From Straminergon stramineum (lineage: Eukaryota; Streptophyta; Bryopsida; Hypnales; Calliergonaceae): a DNA stretch of 64,000 bases. The DNA is taken from NCBI GenBank assembly GCA_963920665.1, contig OY987268.1, positions 14,820,501 to 14,884,500 of the forward strand, read 5' to 3'. Below, piece after piece: positions 22,562 through 35,169 of the stretch. Within the stretch, counting starts at the first letter, position 1. Each line of letters opens with the position of its first letter. A program made the translations under genes and the position numbers. The notes beneath the pieces are model-generated. The model saw only the letters and a program-made list of their open reading frames with translations. It had not been told where the DNA came from and ran no database searches.

Positions 22562-25480
22562 TGAGGGAGCCTAGGGTTCGAGTGCATACGCAGAAATGAG
22601 TTCCTTCTTCCCTTGAAAGCGGCCCCTCGTGTCTTCAGGATCTGTCATTTTAAAGGACGCTAATGGATCCCACCTTCAATAGAATTTGATGAGAGAGGCT
22701 GGTGAGGGTGCGGGCAGTTCCTTGCCGAGTGGGGGTTACTGGAACTCTTGAAATGAACAAGAGTTTGTTCTTTTGCTGTCGGTTCGTACACACTGGAGCA
22801 CATTCCAGTGCGGAGGATTTCTGAAGCGGTTTAAATTTAAAGCTTTGAAAGTTCGGGCGACGATTTCTTCCCGCGTGTAGAGTGTGAAGCTATTGGATTC
22901 GCTGGTCATTTTAGGTGGATTCTTTGTTGTAGAACGATTTCGCTGTACCGACAATTGAATCTTGGAACGGGCGACGCTCTTGAGCTGGGGATTGTAACGT
23001 GTGTCTGGGGGATCGGGGAGCCTTCTGGAGATTGTCCATCACCGACCGCGGGTTTTTATTAACCCGCAGTACTGGCGACATTGAAAGCGTTGAGGTAAGT
23101 ACAAGCCAAAGCTTTTGTTCAAGCCAAGTTCGGGTTTGTACGGGTTCAAGTTTTGGGTCCTTTTCATGACGCAGGAGCCTGTCTCGGTGCAGCTGATGAC
23201 ACGAAGAGCAACATCTAATGACGCGCGTTACTCATTCGATGCTGCTTACCCCTTTTGAGTTTCTATTAAGCCTACAATCCTGGGCAATTTTCGAAAGTTC
23301 ACAGACGTGGACACAGTTCTTGTGTACAATTGACAATATTGGTTACTTCTATTCGTTTAGGTGGATCTGTAGACGGCGCACGGTTCTCTGATCGGTGGAG
23401 TGGGAGCACTATCAAGACTTCGGAACTCGATATCTTCTCGCATTGTTGAGTATTTGGATTGCATCATTATCGGCATGGGCCAAACTTAGGTCCCTGCCTT
23501 TTCTTTCTTCTTGCGTCTCTCTGCGGTCATCGACGTTGCTTTCGGAGGTATTTCGTGTTCTGAGTTTGTGACAGTATTGAAGAGATTAAGGCTGATGGAT
23601 CGCTTAAACCTTGTGAAGGCGAAGGACCCTTCTTCTACACAGATGACGTGTTTCCAGAGGGGAAAGGAGAACTAAGAGCTTACTGCTGACTTTGCCTAAC
23701 TAACAATTTATACAGGACGTCCTTAATTCCACTTAACTTTTCATTTGAGAGCAACATGGACTTTAGTTTCAATTTCCGAACGACCAATTTGTGAGCTCAA
23801 AGCATCTTCTGGTTTTGCTATTTGCCATTAGGGTTTAGTATTTGTGTGAACCCATAAGGATCATGGATGTCTATTATGAAATCACCCAAATTGGTGGATC
23901 CTAGTATAAATGATATTATTAAGATGAGGCCACTTTATGATGTGAGAATGAGTTATTAGTGTTACTTGTATAGGTCAATAAATGATCAAAATTTTCAAAG
24001 CTGAGTTTGCTCACAATCTCCTCAAAATTGTTGTAAGAATCTTGGACTAACTTTAGGGCGACTTGGTTGTGGAGGCTGTTAGAGACATATTGATAGGATC
24101 CATCTACCTTCTAATTTGAGAGTAATGTTGGATCTTGTAGAATGATCCATTATTGTTTGGAGTTTGAGAAGGACTTGAAACTAACTTTTGGAACTCTTTT
24201 CAATTGCTACCAAGAAAAGGTGGACAATATCTATTGAATCTTCTAATTGTTTTGTGAAAAAATTTCCATCTCTTCAATGTTGTGATGTTTTTTTGTCAAG
24301 ATTCCATGGTTTTGTGAATAGGAGTCTTGCCAGCAAGTGAATCATTTTCATTTTTGTATTGTGTGGCCTTGTTGTTTATGATAATTCATTTGGTAGCTAT
24401 ATATATGCTTGCATTATAAATGAATACCAAAAAATTGACATGTTATGGTAGGAATATTCTTTTGAATGAATTTAGTAAAGTTTTATGCAAGTAAATATGG
24501 TAGTATCATCCATTACCAACCACTTAAGCATTTTGTACAAGATTTGGAATAGTTGAAGTCAATGTTAATTTTTTGCCCCATAGAGAGATAGAAATGAAGG
24601 GCATTACCAAATTTTCATAATTTTTTTCCTAAAATTCAAATTGATATGAATTTTAGAAGCCAAAAGGTGGCTTGCACCTAGCAATACATAGTTTCTTCCA
24701 TCATTGCTCACCTAAAGATTAATTTAGCTCTAAAAACAAAGCACATGTGTCATAATAGTGATGGCTAGAAGATGGTTGGAAACTAAGAAACTAATGGTTA
24801 GTTTTTAGTCATATCTTTGTTGAATTTTTCATTCCCTAAATATTGTCCCTGGGGCCTGGGTGGTAATGGGTGGTTCTACTATAGACCTTAGTTCTAAAGT
24901 TGGCTCATTTTTGCCATGGTTTGAATGCCAAGATAGATTGCAAAAACCTACATGAGAACATGAAGTTACTATGATGGCTAATTCACAACATGACATAAGT
25001 TGTACTAGTTAAAGGCAAGAGTAAAGATCATGTACTAATTCCTTTAGTAATATGTTTCAATGTGAACAATAAGAGTAGATAGAATTGACATTTGCACACC
25101 AAAATTTCAGGAGGTGGAAATGACTACTAATTTGTACATGTGTTGAATAATTTGCACAACAAAGTTTTCTAAACAATGAATGAATATTGAAATGTGTACA
25201 TGATAAATATGTGCTTGTAGGTATGCTATGATGAAAAGAAAATTTGATGTTTTGGGGGAATGTTCTCATGCAATTGAATCTAGGTGATGTGCTATAACTC
25301 TTGAAATGTAATTGTTGAGGACCCTAGAAGAGTTTTCTCTTACTCTCAAAATTACAAGTTTGTACACAATTGGAAATTGTCATATGAAATTGTCAATTGT
25401 ATTAGTTGGCAATGGTTATGTATTCATGGATCAATGAACTTCACCAAGTTCTGAAAGTTTTTTGTTGTATCACAAGACAT
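22562..25480. other. Stretch without a recognised gene
   Basis: GC-richer to about 23,700, then AT-rich. No domain could be recognised. 22,730-22,825 is a diverged duplicate of 39,140-39,250. The sequence around 23,085-23,100 (gcgttgaggtaagtac) has a good splice-donor look, so a transcribed leader exon is possible. No frame supports a protein. Confidence 0.35.
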
Positions 25481-28400
25481 GAGAAGGCACAAATGATGAT
25501 CCTATTTTGGATTCCAAGTACAAGATCTTTTTGAGCCATAGTGGAGCTCAAAAGGAATTTGTGGAGCATTTGTGTCAAGCCTTGGAAGAGCATTGCCACT
25601 ATCCTTTTTTTGATAGACATCTTGAAAGTTTGCCTAAGGGTAAAGAATTTTTAGGCTTGATTGTTGAGGCTACTCAACAATGTCAATTGTTTGTTGTGGT
25701 GGTGGCGGAGGATTACTTCATGTCCCAGTGGCCAATGATTGAATTGAATGCCTTTGTCCAAGCCACCAAGGTTATGAAGTCGAATATGAATGTAGCCATT
25801 CTCCCCCTCTTTTATGGGCTTTCTGTGAGTGACTTGAAAGATGAGAAGAGGTGGCAAAGATGGTTGGAGAAATGGGAGACATTTGCAAAAGATGATCCAA
25901 TTGAAGGGCACATCAAATTGGAGGATTGGTGCTATGCAGTTGATGAGTTGACAAAGTTCAATGGCTTGTCCTATGATCGAGAATTGAAGGATGTCATGCG
26001 ATATGAGCATGAAATTGTCTCTCATATTTGCAAATTAGTTCCACTGGATGTCAAGTGGGATGATTCACATGTTCAAGGAAATGCACATGAGGTATCGTAC
26101 ATGGTGTTCTTTCTTAAATTGTCTTCTTCTATTGATTGTTTTATCTTTTGGATTTTATGAAGCACTAAGTATGAATGAGTTTGATCCACCTTCATGGAAA
26201 TGAACTTGTAATGAGTGAGATGAAGCTCAATCTTGCCCTAGATTTCTTATAGATTTCTCTTTAGTTTATGAATATTGGATTTCTAAACTACACTAAATTT
26301 TGTTATGGTTGGATTGATAGGTTATTTGTAACAAGATCAAAGAAATTGGGTTGTCATGAAAATACAAAGTGAAAGTGATTGGCATCTATGGAGTAGGTGG
26401 TATTGGTAAGACCACCACTTGTAAGACATTGTGCAATAAATTGTCAAGTGAGTATGGTGGGAGGGTATGCCATGTTGAATTTGAAAACAAATGTTCAAAT
26501 TCCAAAGAGTTATAGCAAAATGCAGTTATCAATTTGACAAAGCAAAGTGTAGATTTTGTTCATCAATTGGGTGAAGGGGAGGTAAGTGTATACAATGCTC
26601 AACACCTAAAATACCTTGCTTTGTGAATGGTGTGCTAAGAGATCTAAAATGCATTAATTCTAGGTTTGAATAATGAATGTAGGTTAGGTGATTGTTAGTG
26701 TTCATTCTTTGTCTTCCTTTGTAGTAGAATCTTTTGCTTGATGATATGGTTTTTGTAATTCTTCACATGGGTGGGTCTTGTACAATGTGCACTTCAACAT
26801 GCCGAGACTAGTGAGGCATTTCACCTCTTTTGGATATAGGATGGATATTGTAGTCAATGTCACTTGAAATGTGGTTAGCTAAATACTACTTCCTTTTTGT
26901 GTTAGTAGTGTAAAGATATTTTGCGCAAGAACTTGTTCAAACAACAAACTTTCTTGGCTATAGATAATGTATGGGATAATGACAATTCCATCAAGCAAGC
27001 CAAGACACTTTTGGAAACTCCTTCCCATGATGATAGTTTAATAGTTGTGATAGATCAATCTCAAAGTACTCTTGCTCTTTTGGGAATCAATGGAGATGCA
27101 TGTCTTGAGATGCCTGAACTTGGGCAAGAAGATGCAACACATTTATTTTTATATTATGTTGCTAATGGGGAACGATTTGCAACTAAGGAGGATATAGATT
27201 CTATTGAGTGGTGTTAATAAGTGTTATTTTTGCAAGGGTGTTGGAAGAGATTACTATTACCATTTGTTGGCTTTGGAGGCCTTAGGTAGTCAGCTTGGTT
27301 GTCTTGAAGAGAAACCCTCAAAGTGGGTGCAACTCTTATCAAGGGTGTGGAAGTTTAGCTCCTTTTCAGGAGAGACTGTTGTCTTTGATGTGCTTCGGAG
27401 TAGTTTTGATCTACTACGACCAATTGAGTAAACTTTGTTTATAGATTTGGTCATTTGGGCATCTTTCTTCCTCTTATTGAAGCACATTATTCCAAGCCTT
27501 GGAGACATTGGTTAGGTTTGAAGGAGCAACTATGTGTTTGTGCAAGAGGAATGCAATAGATATTCAAAGTTAGGTACATTTCTTGCTACCATTCATCTAT
27601 ATTTTGAATTTAAAAAGTCAATTTTATAGATCATGGTTGAGATTGTAGGATGCATGTGCTTCAAAGTGGGTGTTTCAAGACCACTTGATTGCAATGGTGG
27701 ATGTTTTAGCTTGTTTGATGTAATTGTTTTTGGTTGTATTGGAATGGCAGTTGGATAACCTCAAACACAAAGGCTTGTTGCAAGATGCGGATTTGACATC
27801 AAGAAGGATCACTATGCATGATTTGTATCATGAACTTGTAACACTTGAAGCAACTGGAAAATTTGGTGTAGCAACAAACATGTGGGATCAAAAGTGGGTG
27901 CTTGTTAATAGGGATGATGGAGATCTCTCAAAGCTTGAGGTTACACCTGTTGGTGGATGTTGGCAAAAATTGTCCCGACTTTCTATACATCCAAAGAATG
28001 GAGCTAGTGCTTGGGATTGCTTGCGACCTGATTATCTATCCACAGCCATTCAATTGACTAATTTGGAGGGAATTGAATGGAAGTACTTCTCAAATGTTTT
28101 GGTGTTGCAGCTACATAGTTTGAAATTTGTTCTCGGAAGCTTGAACTTGAAGGGCATGACATGCTTACGAAGCTTGGAGCTTTACAAGTTGAAGCGTTTG
28201 GAGAGACTTGAGGGCCTAGAATCATTGAAGCACTTGACTTGTTTTGATTGGGAAATTCCTTATTCAACAAGTGATGTTACAATGGAGATGCATGTTGTGG
28301 GTCAATTCCCAGCATCCCTAAAATATTTGCACATTATAGGGCAATGTGTGTTGTCTGGGTCTATTGTGCTTGCCTAGTGTAGCAACTTAATTAAGCTAAA

Positions 28401-29297
28401 GCATGGAGAAGTGAAACTTGGTAAACTTTTGGATTTGAGCAATTGTTCATCCTTGGAAAGTGTGTAGATTGAAGAGATGGAGATTGAAAATTTTGGTCTC
28501 CTTACCTTATTTGCAACAAGGTTATCGAAACTACACACCCTTGTAATTCAGTATGTGTATTCTATCCGCATTCCAAGGCTCGATCAATTGGATGGCTTGG
28601 TTTGATTAGTTTTGGCTGATTCTGGTTTTGGGGGAGGGATGCCTTGTTTGTTATCTCTAACCAAATTGCAAGCATTGACAATTGGTACCCACAAAAAAGT
28701 TATTGAACATTGCATTCCACATCATATTCAAGAGCTACATTATAGATGGTGGACACAATGTGAGGCCCCTTGTTTGAATGCATTCAAGCAATTACAAGTA
28801 CTAAACCTTCATGGGAATCGTTCATTGACTCAAATGACTGGACTAGGTGACTTGTTGGCATGTAATCCTTTAACATTTCTAGTTTCATTTATTTAGAGTG
28901 GTTGCCTAACTTGAGTAAGTTGAGAAACCTTGAGGAACTCAACCTTAATGGTTGTGAAGGACTACACCTTTACGAGGAAGATTTTGTAATGTTGGCCACA
29001 TTGTTTTTCCTACACCCTGTGCAATTTTCACACATGTATGAAGAAAATAGGATTAGGTTGGACGTTGTTGGATGAAAGGTGCTTCAATATCTGGGACCTG
29101 CTCATCGTGGTCCAGAATCTTGGTTGGCTTGAAAAGAAGGTGAATAGGAGGAGCTAGAGCTTGGACTTCCTCCAATTCAAATTGAAAACCGTGGAATTTG
29201 GGATGACAATGTTTTTGTTGGGTATGAAGATTTGGAAGATATTGAATATGATACGAAAGAACTAGAAGATGTTGAATCTGATATGGAAAATATCTGA
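25481..29297 (+). pseudogene. TIR-NB-ARC-LRR disease-resistance gene, broken
   Basis: Intact genes of this class encode cytoplasmic immune receptors. Order of parts: TIR domain (25507-26160; KIFLSHSGAQKEF, then VVVVAEDYFMSQWPMIELNA); NB-ARC with P-loop GVGGIGKTTT (exon about 26321-26581); kinase-2-like FLAIDNVWD (about 26945); GLPL-like LALEALGSQLG (about 27270); MHD-type ITMHDLYHELV (about 27808); then leucine-rich repeats from about 28050 to 29000 and an acidic tail to 29297. Breaks: the TIR frame has no ATG after an upstream TGA (25480-25482). In-frame stops lie at TGA 26357 and TAG 26513 in the NB exon, at 27215, 27427 and 28375, and near 28466 and 28602, with frame changes around 27,210 and 28,890. 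Some gaps between parts may be introns (for example 26582-26900 with a GTAAGT donor). Too many lesions for a functional receptor. Confidence 0.85.
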
Positions 29298-31483
29298 GAG
29301 ACCTATGACATCAAACAAATGACTTGGAGGAGTTCGATTTTTCAATATTTCAAGATCTCTTTAGTGGATTTTGAATCCTCTATTTTATTTTGGGTTGCTG
29401 ATCACATCAAAGATTTATTGGTAGCCAAGATTTTCATGTGTAGTTAAGGACAAATGTGCATAGTTTTGGTGCATCATGTGGTGTTGCAACTTTCTTTCCT
29501 AGGAGCCAATTGCCCAAGAGTCTCAAATTGGTTCACTTGTTGTTTTAGCCATCTTGAATAGGTCTTCTAAGAGTATTCATTTTATTCAATTTTGTAGCTT
29601 GTGTACAATTTATTTCTTTGATTTTGATGATATGGAATTTGGCCCATCTCAATTAGTTAGTCACAAGTGTATTGGATACTTACCAAGATCCTTGAAAAAT
29701 CATTTGTATATGTTTCTAACTATCTCTAGTAAATGATTGCAATGCAAATCAAAAAACCTTGAAACCATAGTGGCATAGTATCAGCAATGGTATCGACAAT
29801 CTTCCCCAAAGTAAAGAACCATGTGCACACCTCCAATGCATGCTCCTGTCTACTTCAAAGTTTAGACATAGCCATGATAAATGAGAACAATTCAAGTTCC
29901 CAACTAAGATACTTAGAGAAAGGTATAAGCAATTCCTTCTTTCCAAAACTGAACGTGAATCTCCAACCTCCCATTAGGAAATATTCTTGCTTTCATGCCC
30001 CTTAGAAAAGACTCAACCTTCTCTTTATTGGAAGTGGCTAAGTGTAAGGTAGGAGGCTCGAACTCTACTTAGGCACTTAGGGCCAGTCTCCATTAGGCTC
30101 CTGGACCTATTGAATCGGATGGTCCAAGAGGTCTCCATTGAAGTCGTAGTGTTGGATTCCCCTCCGATTGGACCTCCAACCTCCAGCCCCTGCATTTCAG
30201 CTTTGCAGGGCTAGAAGGCCTTGACCTAGGCCTGGAGGGGTTCAAAATTTGCAAAAAGATAGACATTTGGTTGGCACTTTGTAGAATCCCTAGTCCTTTT
30301 TTTTTTATTGAAACCTATTTACTTTGTGGTGAAATTCACTAGCGTCCAGTGATTTTGAGGGAGTCCCAATTCCAAACCCTAATGTAATGGAAACATGCAG
30401 TTCCCACCTAGAGGGGCCAGTAAGCTTCTAGTCCCCCTCCAGCTCCAGGCCCTCTAGGCAATCAATGGCAAGCAACTCTTAGAATTGTCCTTGGGCTCTT
30501 AGAATTATCCCTACTTTAGCTCTGAAATGGACAAGAGATGATCCTTGAATCAACCTCTATAGTCATTTGAATGGATAGAGAAAAAAAAGTATCATTTATT
30601 GCAAGAGCCAATCAATGTCCTTAATTTCTCCATTTCACTTTATAACTTCAAGTGAACAATTTATGAAAGACCTATGTTCATAATTAGGGGCCTATGACAC
30701 AACTTGTTTGAAAATTCATAACTAATTCAATAATGCTTCAAAAAATATGAAACCACTTGTGTTACATTCTACATCTATTTTTCTTTGTCTGAAAAATAAG
30801 CTATAAATATTCCCATGAAAAGAAATACATGAAAAGGCAGCCCAATCCTTAGATGAGTGGTTTATGAGCCTACTACCTTAGATAAACATCCCTGGCTAGG
30901 TTTCTCAAGCAATTTGGTTTGAGCATATACTATCAATGCTCTAATATAATTCTTCTTTTCGTAGATTGATTCTGAGGAGTGCATACTCTATTCAACAGAT
31001 CACTAGTGTATGAGTTATTATTTGCTTTGACATTTATGTGCACATAATCTCAAGAGATTACATGATAGGTAATTGTTCTCTAGGGACCCGTTATAGACGA
31101 TGAACTTTTGCCCTCGAGCTGGATGAAGTTGGTAGGTTGAGCCTAGATCGATGGTGACATGTTACTAGCAATGACCGATTCCCAAAGATGCTTACCAAAC
31201 ATAACTGGTCGCTCCCGCAGTTGAGCTGAGTATAGCTACCAGTTGTTTTGGCCGCCGTGGTTTGAAATTCAAGTTTGAATTTTATGTTTGAGCGCAGTTG
31301 TTATTTTCATAAGCTTTAGTAGTGTGATGGTGTTTTGAAGCAAGTAAGTTGCTTTATTATTGCCATGTGTTTCCGCTTCAAATTTGATGCATTCAATCTA
31401 TCTTTTTTGAAATGGCAAAGAATGCCAATGGTACTAGTAAGTTGTATAAGGGTTTACGTTCTCACTTGCAACCTTGATGCCGA
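29298..31483. other. Gene-free stretch
   Basis: No credible exon. 30,060-30,480 is unusually GC-rich, with short mutually inverted phrases ('cctaggcctggagggg' at about 30,227 and the near-complement at about 30,437), possibly a small decayed TIR element. 31,080-31,260 is GC-richer and may be the leader of the recombinase-like remnant that follows. Confidence 0.4.
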
Positions 31484-33467
31484 TTGTTGAGATTAGAGAG
31501 GTGCATCACAAATTCTATTTCTTTTGATAATTTGTCATCTCTGAATTCAAATTATTCTCTTCCATCTTTTGATCTTAGGATTGATAGTAGTGGCATCTCA
31601 TCTCAAGATTCAGATGTTGTTGTAGATAATTCTCTGATAATGTCAAAGGTTACTAAGAGAGCGAGATTGGATAAACGTATTGTTGTTGAAAATTTTGTGG
31701 ATCCTCAAAGTGTAGTTATCAATGGAAAGCATTGCGCTTCATTCAGAGAGATACATTCAATGTTACAATCAACTTCGTCACAATCAACTTCACTGATCGA
31801 TAGTACATAGCAATTTGTACGATAAGAGCACTAGTTTAATCACTCAATTGATTCTTGGTTGTGTGCCAATTGTGGAGCATGTGCAAAGTGATTTTGAGGA
31901 TAGGTTTGTTGAAGTATATGTCAACGATGTTTGTATTTCAGAAATTTCCAATGATTCAGAGGCTCTAGGTTTGGATGAAATGGATTTTGCAATCATAAAA
32001 AAGCCTATTTTGTTGCTATCCATACATCCTATCAATCGGTGTCAATCATTAAGTGATATTCTCGTCGAGCCAAATGAACTTGCAATAAATTGTGATGACT
32101 TTGAATTTTGCAAATTCAATCAAGCTTCCTTTGACAGAGAGATGCGAAGTTGTAATTAATAAGAATGGCATAAAATTCAAAAATAGATTCAATGCATGTA
32201 GGTGTGCATCTAGCCTTGATATTTCTATTTCCATTGAGTCGCTTCCTCTAAAGGAGCTTGCACAAATGCACGTCAAATTTTTCTTCGTTTTGAAGAAGAA
32301 AGATGGAAAACATTATCCTAGCCAATCAATAATGGGGATCTACAAAGGATTTAATATAATCATGTGCAAAGTCAAGATTGATAGAATAGATGAAATTGGC
32401 ATGAATGAGGAACAATTTGTGATGCATTCACACCTTTTGGAGGGTTGTGTTAATAAGTCCATCATTCTTGCGATGAGGAAGAGCATCATGGCAAGCGCCA
32501 ATAAAGAAAGGAGGAAGGTTGACTATTTTACTGGTGAGGATGAATTGAAGATTTTTATCCCATCCATTACATCAAGCGACCTTTCCTACTAGCGTTCAAA
32601 AACGCTTTGTCTGGTTCTGTACCACTGTTTTTCTTATGAGAGGAAATAGTGAGTTGTATGTCTTACATCTTATAGATTTTACCCTTGGCATTGATGAAAG
32701 AGGTTGTGAAACTTCAAGGTATCTCTCTTGTATTTTATTTTTATTTTTTTGGATTGTGCGATGTGTTCGATGTCGTTGGTTTCATGATGAATTCTATTTG
32801 TTTTGTCATTGCTTGCTATCTATAATAAGTCTTTGTGCTACCAACCAAACTAATCACTATTCATGTCTTTTTCTATTTCAAGGTACAAAGAGACCACGTC
32901 CAAGAATTACAAGTTGACTCTAACAAAATATCAGCCCAAGCACTTTCGTAGATCCAATCTATTCACAAGACGAAGACGTTATTCTTACCTTCAAGGTACT
33001 TTTAGCTCACATGCCTTTGAATCCAAAATCAGACCATTTGTTTCTTTCTCCTATAAAGAATCCCAAAGATAGGGTGTGGTTCAAAGGTTCTATCAATTTT
33101 GGAGAGGATACCTTGAGAAACTTTCTAAGAAATATGTTTGCTACTATTGGCCTGAAGGGAGATTATTCAAATAAATTTGGGAGAGTTACTACTATAACTC
33201 GTACGAGTATCATGTGTATCCCGCTAGAGACAATAGCTTCCAATATTGGTCTTAAGAGTTTGTCGAGTATCTAGAGATACAATAGAATTGAATGCTTGAA
33301 GAGACAAGTTACTCAAAATCTTCCTAGACTTGGTGTTCAAGGTGATTTCCAATCAAAGTATGAAACTGAAGTGGTAGAATGGCACAAAGCAAATAAGAGT
33401 GCAAAGCATCAAGGTACTATTACTTTGAATGAAGAGAATAGAAGAAGTCATGAGATGATGAGATAGA
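31484..33467 (+). pseudogene. Decayed tyrosine recombinase (DUF3504/ZMYM2-like, Crypton type)
   Basis: Pieces in order: an N-terminal Ser/Asp-rich stretch (31484-31810, ending in TAG); 31815-32159 with QASFDREMRS; 32160-32590 with RFNACRCASSLDISISIESL and KKKDGKHYPSQSIMGIY; a frame change near 32,560 to KRFVWFCTTVFLMRGNSEL and DFTLGIDERGCETSR; an intron about 32719-32881 (GTATCT...TTCAAG) joining to YKETTSKNYK; another frame change; then MPLNPKSDHLFLSPIKNPKD and GRVTTITR. This order and wording match the DUF3504 tyrosine-recombinase fold (Arg in GRVT, normally His in TGHKS, Tyr in RYN). Here the TGH motif reads IGL, and a TAG at 33272-33274 precedes the would-be catalytic Tyr. With several frameshifts and stops it is a dead copy. 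The family assignment is from remembered motif pattern, not a search. Confidence 0.6.
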
Positions 33468-35030
33468 CTTTGAATTCATAGCTAGTTCTTCTACCTCTAC
33501 TCAAATCGAGAGTATTATTGGACCTTATCTTACACCAAATCCATCAGTTGATGTTATACAACAAACTACAAATTTTGAAGCTAATGATTTGGTTAGTCAT
33601 GATCCACTAAGTCAGATTTGAGTTTCTACTACTAATGCTACTCGGCCTTCTTTCTATGCCAACAACAATGTATCTACACCAACTATGTTTGCTCCGCCGT
33701 TGTCATCACGTATTTCTACCTATCTGGAAAAGCACAGGGCTTCTAGCTATAATAGATGTTTGTGAAAAAGAAAAAGAAAACCAATAAACAAGGAAACCCT
33801 AAATCCAATACCAAGTCCCACTCACAATAACTAATTACAATATGTATCCTATATATAACACTTGCTTCCAATGAAGATAAACTTACTATTGCTTTAGCAA
33901 GTTCACTCTCACTTGCAACCCTCAATGGAACTTCAAAAAGAGAAAACAACTCTCACTAAAATACAAAAGTAAAAGCACAACCTTAATAATAAATATATTC
34001 ATCCTGGAAAAAGATTCAAGATTCATGGAGGAAGCAAGCACTTTAAGTATCCATAGAAGAAACTCAAAGCTACAAACAATATGGGACAAATGCCCTATCT
34101 TCCTACAAACAATATGGAACAAAATGCCCTATTTTACTAACAACTTAAATAGTCACCAACCTTCAATTATCACCCAACAAGCCTAACTACCTTACTATTT
34201 GGAACCAACATAGAAGTAAAAAGATGTCTATCTCTTAGCTAGTAAACGGCCCACATCACGACACCATCTACTCCGATTCTTGTACCAATTGTGCTTGCTC
34301 TACCATCTGCTCCGATTCCTACACCAACTGCATGAGCTATGACACATATACCAGTTGTATCTCTACCAATGCCAACAATAGTTGCATCTTCTGGGACTTC
34401 AATTGAAGAAAAATGTATTTTGGGCCCAAGTTCAATTTCAAAGCAAAGGATGAAGATTTTTATTTACCTACTGCAACCATTGCCAAGGCACCGAAAGGCA
34501 CTCAATTTGCCATGCATCATAATGTTGCTCTACTATGGAGTGAAAATGTCATCTTGAAGAATTTGCTAGCTTAAGCGATGCAACAACAAAGTTCTTTAGA
34601 AGAGCAATTGAAGAGAATTCATTTAGAGCAACAACAATTTGGAAAATAGGTTCCAAAGAATCCATATGATACCTCTCGTTATCCGTATTTATAGATGCAT
34701 CATGTAGCTCACAATCAACAATTCAATTAGTTCAATGGTATGGCTCATCCAACAAGCTATTCATTTCCAAATGGACAAGGTCTAAACTAAATGAATCAAA
34801 GTTTCTCCAATCTACAACATCCATTTGTGGTCCCTCAATTCCAAGGGTTACCAAATTCTTTTCCATCAAATTCTACTAATTTTGTACCTCCTATTGCTCC
34901 CATTTATGGCAATAATGTGTACAACTACTAGTCCTTCAATGTTGGACATTTTTCAGGTGGAGATAGTGTTCAAGGTTCCTTTAGATGGAATCGATGGTGT
35001 TGATAGTTACATTACATTAAGTTACTCATA
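33468..35030 (+). pseudogene. Broken Q/N/P-rich tail and inserted sequence
   Basis: Downstream of the recombinase remnant, readable fragments of a low-complexity protein occur: Ser/Thr-rich 33,480-33,720; Pro/Thr-rich about 34,255-34,410 (after an unrelated AT-rich block at about 33,750-34,230 that interrupts it); and Gln/Asn/Phe-rich 34,580-35,020 (EEQLKRIHLEQQQFGK, then SFPSNSTNFVPPIAPIYG), each cut by stops. This may be the C-terminal part of the same element's protein or a second gene. Confidence in function is low. Confidence 0.35.
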
Positions 35031-35116
35031 GATGGCTTACATCATTGATTTGAACAAATTGTAAACATTTTTGCAATGCAAATTTCAATACAACCATTCC
35101 AAGCCATTAATTAGAA

Positions 35117-35169
35117 GTGTGCTTAATGTGCTTAATGCTCAAATTGGTCATTAAGCACATTAAGCACAC
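35117..35169. repeat. Perfect inverted repeat (21-bp arms, 11-nt loop)
   Basis: The arm at 35117-35137 (GTGTGCTTAATG...) is exactly complementary to 35149-35169, separated by ctcaaattggt. Each arm itself holds two copies of TGCTTAATG. It lies just beyond the recombinase-element remnant. Confidence 0.95.
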
